In this document: positions 1 through 4,306 of the stretch, piece after piece
How positions within the stretch are numbered: position 1 is the first letter of the stretch
Layout: every line of letters begins with the position of its first letter
Source of the DNA: Candidatus Binatota bacterium
Lineage (GTDB): Bacteria; Desulfobacterota; Binatia; Bin18
Length of the DNA stretch: 5,175 nt
Direction of reading: 5' to 3'
Assembly: GCA_011523315.1 (NCBI GenBank)
Contig: WTHE01000442.1
Coordinates: 1 to 5,175 of the forward strand
Program-made: the position numbers and the translations under genes
The notes under the pieces: generated by a model
Database searches by the model: none
Told to the model about the DNA's origin: nothing
Seen by the model: the letters and a program-made list of their open reading frames with translations, nothing else

Positions 1-254
1 CTAATGATCACCACCGGCGGGCTATCGGGGAGATCGCGGTCGCTGAAGTTGCGCCCCCTCAAGATCCGGATTCCGGCGGCATCGAAGAATCCCGGGTCGA
101 CCGTGGCGCGGTCGGCAAGATGCGATTCGCGCTCCGGTGGCGGCTCCACGCCGTCCACATTGAAGCCGCTGGTTTGTGTGCTCATGGTGTTGAGGTGCAG
201 GTTGTCGATCGTCCCTACCGATTCGACACCGAACGCGAGAGCCCGAAGGGGAAG
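1..254 (-). pseudogene. MacB/FtsX-like ABC transporter permease fragment (periplasmic core domain), 5'-truncated and running off the left edge
   Basis: Read on the minus strand from 254 to 1, this frame gives about 76 residues (from 230 on) that I recognise as the middle of the MacB-like periplasmic core domain of large ABC permeases. Recognisable pieces are GVESVGTIDNLHLNT, the segment DRATVDPGFFDAAGI, then RILRGRNFSDRD and PPVVII. In this family the domain follows an N-terminal membrane helix and precedes three C-terminal helices of an FtsX-type permease, used for export or envelope functions. Here the domain starts mid-fold: an in-frame TAG lies at 257-255, and what precedes it is a different protein family (DUF4160). 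A Met at 185 could serve as a start but falls inside the conserved domain with no ribosome binding site evident. I infer a 5'-truncated remnant. The 3' part is outside the window, so an in-frame translated tail cannot be excluded. Confidence 0.66.
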
Positions 255-392
255 CTACCCGCGTAGGACACGAAGACCACGCAAGGCGATGCGCGCTTCA
301 TGTTCCACACACAGACCATGAAAATGTAGCGGGATGTGACCCCGCCAGAAAATCTGGATCACGATACCATAGAATACGCTGAGCGTTGGCAT
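255..392 (-). pseudogene. DUF4160 domain protein, N-terminal remnant ended by an in-frame TAG
   Basis: An ATG at 392-390 on the minus strand opens a 45-codon frame ending at TAG 257-255. It begins MPTLSVFYGIVIQIFW, very like the usual DUF4160 opening (MPTISxFYGIxIxM), followed by the family's HFH signature (H23-F-H25) and an EHEARI strand (30-35). DUF4160 proteins are normally about 75-100 residues. They are often encoded beside DUF2442 proteins in small two-gene modules that resemble toxin-antitoxin pairs; their biochemical role is not established. After the TAG, the same frame continues LPLRALA, which still fits the expected DUF4160 continuation, and then becomes ABC permease sequence. The TAG therefore sits where a residue such as Ser or Arg is expected. 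No DUF2442 partner follows. A GAGGAG lies about 18 nt upstream of the ATG, too far for an ideal ribosome binding site. I call it a degraded gene; a translated 45-residue peptide remains possible. Confidence 0.68.
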
Positions 393-395
393 TGT

Positions 396-437
396 TTATT
401 CTCTGGACGGCTCCTCTTTGAGGTGTTCTTTGGTCAT
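396..437 (-). other. 13-codon ORF overlapping the DUF2939 stop (TAATG), possible leader or decayed gene start
   Basis: On the minus strand the stop of the DUF2939 gene (TAA, 439-437) shares its last base with an ATG (437-435), the TAATG arrangement typical of translational coupling. The frame reads MTKEHLKEEPSRE and stops at TAA, 4 nt before the DUF4160 ATG. I recognise no family. It may be the start of a lost downstream gene, a coupling leader for DUF4160, or chance. Its strongly charged composition is unlike random GC-rich translation, but 13 residues are too few to judge. Confidence 0.25.
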
Positions 438-1036
438 TATTGTTCGTCCCAATCATCGAGGTAACGATCCTTGAGCTGAGCCAGCAGCCCGGTGAGATTG
501 CCCACCGCCACCACGCGCCACACGCCCGCGTCGGATTTGCGCATGCCAACCTCAAGCTCCTCCCCGTCCTGTAGCGGTATCACGAACAGCCGGACGCCGT
601 CCCGCGTTTCGCCGACAAAGATCGCGCCGATGATCGCCAGGGTCGGAATGGCGGGCAAGGGCCGACTCCGGTCACGAATGACCTGCTCGACCACGAGCGC
701 CGTCCCGGCTGAGACAAGGCTACGGAACTCGCCACTCAGGGCTTGCAGGCCCCGCCGCACAAGGTCGGCCAGCGAGCCTCCGCCGGCCGGCTCGTCCGGT
801 TCGGGCGGCTTGAGCCCCAGTTCGTCAGCCGCATGGTTGATCACACTGTCGATGTCCACATAGCGGGCAAAACGTTCATAGTCGTGCGTGTCCAGGGCGC
901 GCTGGATGTGGTACAGCGAATAGGATGGGGTGAAGGTCCAGGCCAGACCTCCGACCAGCACAAACACGATAATGACACCGAGGCCGACGATGAGCCGATT
1001 CGAGCGCCGTGATTTTGCGGATGGGGGCTGTTCCAT
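437..1036 (-). CDS. DUF2939 family protein, single-pass membrane anchor
   Basis: This 199-residue protein has a short basic cytoplasmic N-terminus (SAKSRRSNR), one hydrophobic helix at about residues 15-35, and then a soluble domain that would be periplasmic or extracytoplasmic. The segment just after the helix, SYSLYHIQRALDTHDYERF followed by ARYVDIDSV, matches the conserved core of DUF2939: a Tyr-rich turn, a helix in which one residue set is counted against a 'D/E-x-x-R/F-x-x-Y-V-D' strand. The family is widespread in Proteobacteria and has no established function. A flexible Pro/Gly stretch (PPEPDEPAGGG, about 78-88) separates the core from the C-terminal part, which carries several beta-prone segments (LPAIPTLAIIGAIFVGE, VRLFVIPL, WRVVAVGN) before an acidic end. 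The start at 1036 places the basic-plus-helix anchor correctly; only a weak GGGA lies in front of it. Its stop overlaps a small ORF. Family assignment is fairly secure, function unknown. Confidence 0.82.
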   Translation of the reverse strand: MEQPPSAKSRRSNRLIVGLGVIIVFVLVGGLAWTFTPSYSLYHIQRALDTHDYERFARYVDIDSVINHAADELGLKPPEPDEPAGGGSLADLVRRGLQALSGEFRSLVSAGTALVVEQVIRDRSRPLPAIPTLAIIGAIFVGETRDGVRLFVIPLQDGEELEVGMRKSDAGVWRVVAVGNLTGLLAQLKDRYLDDWDEQ

Positions 1037-1044
1037 AGCGTCCC

Positions 1045-1074
1045 ATCATATACGAGGAAGACCCTCGCCGTCAG
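1045..1074 (-). promoter_or_regulatory. Weak candidate promoter for the DUF2939 gene, with an inverted repeat in the spacer
   Basis: On the minus strand a TATGAT (1050-1045) could be a -10 box, with a poor CTGACG about 18 nt upstream as a -35. The spacer holds a perfect 5-bp inverted repeat, CGAGG (1053-1057) and CCTCG (1063-1067), around a 5-nt loop. Only 8 bases separate the -10 from the ATG, so a transcript from here would be almost leaderless. The evidence is weak: no -35 match of quality and no second example in the window. Confidence 0.22.
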
Positions 1075-1111
1075 CCGGTCCCATCAAGAAGAAGAGGAGC
1101 GGACCAAGCCC

Positions 1112-1139
1112 TTGACACAATTCCGACCCTGAATAAAAT
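1112..1139 (+). promoter_or_regulatory. Sigma70-type promoter for the ferritin-like gene
   Basis: A perfect -35 hexamer TTGACA (1112-1117) is followed, after a 16-bp spacer, by TAAAAT (1134-1139), which matches the TATAAT consensus in five of six positions. Transcription would begin near 1146, giving a leader of roughly 48 nt before the ATG at 1194. This is the best promoter in the window by eye and sits in locally AT-richer DNA. It implies substantial expression of the di-iron protein independent of its neighbours. Confidence 0.6.
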
Positions 1140-1144
1140 GATCG

Positions 1145-1172
1145 AACTGTTCAGTATTGCAACTCTTCAGTA
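1145..1172 (+). repeat. Imperfect 12-bp direct repeat in the leader region, possible operator
   Basis: AACTGTTCAGTA (1145-1156) recurs as AACTCTTCAGTA (1161-1172), with 11 of 12 bases identical and 16 bp between the repeat starts. The pair lies at and just downstream of the predicted transcription start of the ferritin-like gene. A regulator binding there could block transcription, or the repeats could act in the 5' leader RNA. The spacing is not a full multiple of helical turns (about 1.5 turns), which weakens the operator idea. Confidence 0.3.
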
Positions 1173-1193
1173 AACCAGAAAAAGGAAGCTGCC

Positions 1194-2192
1194 ATGCAGA
1201 AATTACCGTCCCACGCCCACGAAGTCCCCGCCAACGGCCCGGCGGTTGTCACCCAGTTTCTCGATGTGGAAACACCGGAAATGCGCAGCCTGTACGAGAA
1301 GGCCAAGCGCGACCAGTGGAACGCCTCAAGCGATATCGACTGGGACAGCGGCCTGGCCCCGGACTGCGGTATTCTGCCCGATGGCCTGATCGACATTTAC
1401 GGCACCCCGTACTGGGAGCGGATGAGCGCGGCCGAACGCCTCCAGCTCAACCGCCATTTCTCGGCCTGGCGGATCAGCCAACTCATGTACGGCGAGCAGT
1501 TCGCCCTCATGGTGTGTGGACAGATCGCCAACGCCGTGCCCGGCATTGACGCCAAGTTTTTCATGGCCACCCAGGTCATGGACGAAGCCCGCCATTCCGA
1601 GGTCCTGGCCCGCTATCTGTACGAAAAAGTCGGCGTCACCTACCCCCTCACCTCGAACCTGAGCGACATGTTTGACCGTGTTCTTGAGACGCCGCTGTGG
1701 TACCTCAAGACCGTCGGCACCCAGCTGGTGGCCGAGACCCTGGCCGTGTCGCTGTTTCGGATGCTGGCCGACCACAGCCCGGACCCGCTGATCAGCCAGA
1801 TCTGCCGTCGCATTCTGGCCGACGAATCCCGGCATATGGGTTTCGGCATGCTGAGCCTGCCCGAGCAGGTCACCGAGCTGTCCGACCGGGAAATCGCAGA
1901 AGCCGAGGACTTCGCCTGCGTCGCCACTGCCGGCCTGCTCCAGGGGCAATTCCCCCAGGAGGCGTATGAAGCGGTCGGTTTCAGCAAGGCCGAGATTCAC
2001 GACATCAAAACCATGCGCCGCACAGCGGCCGAGAAGAACGAATACGTCGCCTTCCGCCAGTACTTCAAAAAGGACTTCCACACCGCCTTGTGGAGCAATA
2101 TGGACAAGGTGGGTCTGCTGAGCCGGCGCGCCATCGACAAACTCGGCACGATGGGCATCTGCGCGCCGGAGCGCAGCGCGGCCGCAGCCTGA
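1194..2192 (+). CDS. Ferritin-like di-iron oxygenase/oxidase family protein
   Basis: This 332-residue, predicted soluble protein carries the full ligand pattern of a class I di-iron four-helix bundle. E101 lies in helix YGEQFALMVCGQIA, E131 and H134 in MDEARHSEVLARY, E181 in LVAETLAVSLF, and E211 and H214 in ADESRHMGFGML. The two ExxH motifs are 80 residues apart, as in ribonucleotide reductase R2, bacterial multicomponent monooxygenase and AurF-like N-oxygenase relatives. Such proteins bind two irons and activate O2 to hydroxylate, N-oxygenate or desaturate small molecules. The substrate is not readable here. It is not a ferritin or bacterioferritin (these are about 160 residues), and I see no R2 radical tyrosine site that I could assign with confidence. 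The N-terminal 90 residues (DIDWDSGL, GTPYWERMSAAERLQLNRH) form a helical cap, and the C-terminal 110 are helical and end in an Ala tail. AAGGAAG at 1182-1188 lies 5 nt before the ATG. It has its own promoter and terminator, so it is monocistronic; no reductase or effector subunit is next to it. Confidence 0.82.
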   Translation: MQKLPSHAHEVPANGPAVVTQFLDVETPEMRSLYEKAKRDQWNASSDIDWDSGLAPDCGILPDGLIDIYGTPYWERMSAAERLQLNRHFSAWRISQLMYGEQFALMVCGQIANAVPGIDAKFFMATQVMDEARHSEVLARYLYEKVGVTYPLTSNLSDMFDRVLETPLWYLKTVGTQLVAETLAVSLFRMLADHSPDPLISQICRRILADESRHMGFGMLSLPEQVTELSDREIAEAEDFACVATAGLLQGQFPQEAYEAVGFSKAEIHDIKTMRRTAAEKNEYVAFRQYFKKDFHTALWSNMDKVGLLSRRAIDKLGTMGICAPERSAAAA

Positions 2193-2199
2193 CGGCCGC
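2178..2199. other. Short GC hairpin spanning the ferritin-like stop codon
   Basis: GCGGCCG (2178-2184) and CGGCCGC (2193-2199) form a 7-bp stem around an 8-nt loop that contains the TGA stop of the ferritin-like gene. Neither strand shows a following U-run, so it is not a classical intrinsic terminator. It lies in the 14-bp gap between two convergent stop codons and might protect 3' ends, but the CGGCCG half-sites are self-palindromic and common in GC-rich DNA. Confidence 0.2.
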
Positions 2200-2206
2200 C
2201 GTTCGA

Positions 2207-3634
2207 TCATTCGGGTGAGCCGACCAGGGGCGATTCACGCATCGCCCCTGGAGCTTTTTCGGCCCCGGTGTTGTCTGCCGGCCCGGGTGTGGCAAAAATA
2301 TCGATCTGGCGCCAGTGGTCCTGACAGAAGCGCCAGCAAAACCCCAGCCCCAGGATAATCACATTCGCCGTACCGGCCAGCCACGGGCCGAGCGACTCAA
2401 GGTTGGTATACGCCACCGAGCCGAGACTCAGAGGCGCGAAAACCAGGAACAACACCGCCAGGGTAAAGCCGGCCGGCCAATGCGTATCACCGGCGCCCCG
2501 CAAGGCGCCGAAAAAGGTCATGCCCAAGCCGTCGAACAGCTGAAAGGCAACCGCGCACAGCAGAATGTTGGCGCCCAGCTGAATGACCAAGGGATCGGTG
2601 CTGAAGACGCCAATCAGGGAAAACCGGAACACAAAAAAGAACACGCCCATCAGACCCATATAGACCAGGCAGATACACAGCGTTTCGTACACCCGCCGGA
2701 CGGCCGTCTCCCACTCCCCGCGTCCAATATAGCGCCCGACCAGGGCCGACAACGCCTGCGACAGGCCCAGCGCCGGCATGAACGAGATCATCATGTATTG
2801 CACGGCGATATTGCTGGCGGCCAAATGTTCCTTGCCGAACTGGCCGACGATCATGACGATCAGCAGCCCCCAGCCCAGGATGTCGATAGCCCCCTGCACG
2901 CCCGCCGGCCAGCCGATATGCAGCAAGCGGCGCGTCCGTGACCAGTCGGGAGACCAGACCAGACGGGTCGAAAATTCGGCCCGGTAGCGCGACGACAGGA
3001 ACACGCCCAGCAGCACGCCCAGCTGGACGACAAAGCTCAACACCATAGCTAGACCGGCCCCAGTCAGGCCGAGCCGCGGGGCGCCCCAATTGCCGAAGAT
3101 GAACACATAGTTCAGGACCACGTTGGTGCAGTTGGCGGTCAGCACGCCGACCAGGGCGACCCCCGGCCGGTGGATGCCGTAGAAAAAGCCGCTTAAGGCT
3201 CCGATCATCACCGACAGACCGATGCCCCACAAGCGGACGCGAAAATAGGCCACCTCAAGCACCAAGACTTCCGGCTCATGCCCAAACAGCGAGAAGAAGC
3301 CCGGCGCCAGAGGCCAGAACACCACACAGGCCAGACCGACAAGCGCACCAAAATAGATCCCCTGCCAGGCGTAGGCTGCGGCTTCGTCGGGCTCGTCACG
3401 TCCGAAGGCCTGGGCCGCAAACGTATTCACACAACGCGTAATGCCGAGCGGCAGAGCCGTCAGGGTAAAGGCGATGACGCCGCCCGGCATGGCGGCCGCC
3501 ACTTCTGCGGTGCCGACCCGGGCGACCATCCAGGTATCGACAAAGCCCATGACGGTGAATGAGGCCATCGAGGCGATGATCGGCAGGGCCAGGCGGAGAA
3601 TTTCGCGGAGTCCGCTCAGGGTGGGAAGCGTCAT
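2207..3634 (-). CDS. MATE family efflux transporter (NorM-like)
   Basis: This 475-residue integral membrane protein has the length and about twelve hydrophobic helices of the MATE family, which exports cationic drugs, toxins or metabolites across the inner membrane using Na+ or H+ gradients. The first helix carries the signature around D33 (GFVDTWMVARVG, compare the family's VDTxMVGxxG), the acidic residue used in cation coupling in NorM-type proteins. The N-lobe LNYVFIFG (174-181) and the C-lobe GALRGAGDTHWP (376-387) are both family hallmarks. D251 in helix 7 is a plausible second membrane carboxylate. The second lobe begins near 235 (RLLHIGWPAGVQGAID), repeating the start of the first lobe. 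The last 28 residues after about 447 are polar and non-conserved, and their DNA holds the neighbour's terminator. No good ribosome binding site precedes the ATG. The gene is divergent from the SnoaL-like/GST-like operon and convergent with the ferritin-like gene. Substrate unknown; an alternative is a MOP-superfamily flippase, but length and motifs favour MATE. Confidence 0.9.
   Translation of the reverse strand: MTLPTLSGLREILRLALPIIASMASFTVMGFVDTWMVARVGTAEVAAAMPGGVIAFTLTALPLGITRCVNTFAAQAFGRDEPDEAAAYAWQGIYFGALVGLACVVFWPLAPGFFSLFGHEPEVLVLEVAYFRVRLWGIGLSVMIGALSGFFYGIHRPGVALVGVLTANCTNVVLNYVFIFGNWGAPRLGLTGAGLAMVLSFVVQLGVLLGVFLSSRYRAEFSTRLVWSPDWSRTRRLLHIGWPAGVQGAIDILGWGLLIVMIVGQFGKEHLAASNIAVQYMMISFMPALGLSQALSALVGRYIGRGEWETAVRRVYETLCICLVYMGLMGVFFFVFRFSLIGVFSTDPLVIQLGANILLCAVAFQLFDGLGMTFFGALRGAGDTHWPAGFTLAVLFLVFAPLSLGSVAYTNLESLGPWLAGTANVIILGLGFCWRFCQDHWRQIDIFATPGPADNTGAEKAPGAMRESPLVGSPE
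2224..2259 (+). terminator. Rho-independent terminator for the ferritin-like gene, embedded in the convergent MATE gene
   Basis: A perfect 11-bp stem is formed by CCAGGGGCGAT (2224-2234) and ATCGCCCCTGG (2241-2251), with a 6-nt loop TCACGC, followed after 3 nt by TTTTT (2255-2259). This is a strong intrinsic terminator for plus-strand transcripts, 32 bp past the TGA of the ferritin-like gene. It lies entirely inside the last codons of the MATE gene on the other strand, encoding a stretch of that protein's non-conserved C-terminal tail. On the minus strand the stem has no U-run after it, so it is directional. Confidence 0.8.
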
Positions 3635-3675
3635 GGTATGTCCGTTGGAAAAGCAGCCCGGCCAGGGCCACGGCA

Positions 3676-3704
3676 GAATGTTTCTAAGTTGAGCGTTTTA
3701 TACT
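3676..3704 (+). promoter_or_regulatory. Candidate promoter for the SnoaL-like/GST-like operon
   Basis: The 118-bp region between the divergent MATE and SnoaL-like genes contains a short AT-rich patch (about 3676-3708). TATACT (3699-3704) matches the -10 consensus in five of six positions on the plus strand. The expected -35 region near 3676-3682 (GAATGTT) is a poor match, so an activator or a different sigma factor may be needed. On the minus strand the same patch offers TATAAA, so the region could also drive the MATE gene, but no paired -35 is visible there. Confidence 0.35.
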
Positions 3705-3752
3705 AGACTGCGCAAGAGCCCAGGATGAAGCCGGATGAAGGAGGAGGCACCC

Positions 3753-4301
3753 ATGGCGACATCGCGAGCAGCAAAAACGGCAAAAGCCATCCGTCAGCCA
3801 ACGGCAAAATCCGCCCAGCCCAGCGCCCGCCGCACGGGCGCAACACGGGCCGGGACCAAGGTCGCACCCATGGATGATTACGAAGGGGTGCGGCAAGTCC
3901 TGAGCCGCTACTGCTTTGCGCTGGACAGCGGCCAGCTGGACCTGCTCGGCCCCCTGTTTCACCGTGAGGCCAGCTTCTCCGTCTCGTTCGAGGCCGGCAC
4001 AACCCATACCGGCCGAACAGAGATTCAGGCCTGGTATGAGCAACTCTTCAGCCAGCGCGCGGACCAGGTGCGCTGTATGCGGCATAAAATCTACGAGCCG
4101 CAGCTGAGCATCAGCGGAACACAGGCCAGCTCGGTGGTGTATTTTGATGCCGACTCGCTCCAAGCCGACGGCAGCGTCCGGGTCGTGGCCGGCCGCTATG
4201 ACGACACGCTGGTGAAGGAGCGCGGTCGGTGGTTTTTTAAGGATCGGACCATTACGGTCTTGTACAACTACACCCCAGGCAAGGGCCAGGAAGGAATGTA
4301 A
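3753..4301 (+). CDS. SnoaL-like / NTF2-fold protein with a basic N-terminal extension
   Basis: The start at 3753 is preferred over the in-frame ATG at 3735 because AAGGAGGAG (3738-3746) lies 6 nt upstream, giving 182 residues. Residues 1-39 are rich in Ala, Lys, Arg and Thr and probably disordered. The conserved part begins at MDDYEGVRQVL (40-50) and continues with RYCFALDSGQLD (52-63), LFHREASFSV, GRTEIQAW, RHKI (110-113), GRYDD (147-151) and WFFKDRTI (160-167), the usual helix-then-curved-sheet order of SnoaL_4/NTF2-like proteins. These cone-shaped folds act as dehydratases, cyclases, isomerases or ligand binders. Y53, D58 and H111 occupy positions resembling the Tyr-Asp-His set of dehydratases such as BaiE and scytalone dehydratase, so activity is plausible but inferred. 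The ATG at 3870 (M40) is an alternative start that would remove the basic tail; its ribosome binding site is weaker. It is the first gene of an operon with the GST-like gene 5 bp downstream. Confidence 0.8.
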   Translation: MATSRAAKTAKAIRQPTAKSAQPSARRTGATRAGTKVAPMDDYEGVRQVLSRYCFALDSGQLDLLGPLFHREASFSVSFEAGTTHTGRTEIQAWYEQLFSQRADQVRCMRHKIYEPQLSISGTQASSVVYFDADSLQADGSVRVVAGRYDDTLVKERGRWFFKDRTITVLYNYTPGKGQEGM

Positions 4302-4306
4302 GCGTT

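Noticed and set aside
4..321. 105-codon plus-strand frame at the left edge
   Set aside because: It is Arg/Ser/Pro-rich with no family resemblance; the minus strand in the same place encodes recognisable permease and DUF4160 sequence.
298..555. 85-codon minus-strand frame overlapping the DUF2939 3' end and DUF4160
   Set aside because: It is out of frame with both recognised proteins and shows no motif.
1326..2210. 294-codon open frame antisense to the ferritin-like gene
   Set aside because: It mirrors the codon structure of the real gene, has no recognisable domain or ribosome binding site, and arises from high-GC codon bias. The sense strand has all di-iron motifs, a promoter and a terminator.
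2315..2941. 208-codon open frame antisense to the MATE gene
   Set aside because: Its product is Gln/Arg/Ala/His-rich low-complexity sequence typical of a shadow frame, while the minus strand encodes clear MATE motifs.
3684..4163. 159-codon minus-strand frame opposite the SnoaL-like gene
   Set aside because: Shadow frame; Cys/His/Gly-rich without motif, while the plus frame has a strong ribosome binding site and fold-specific motifs.
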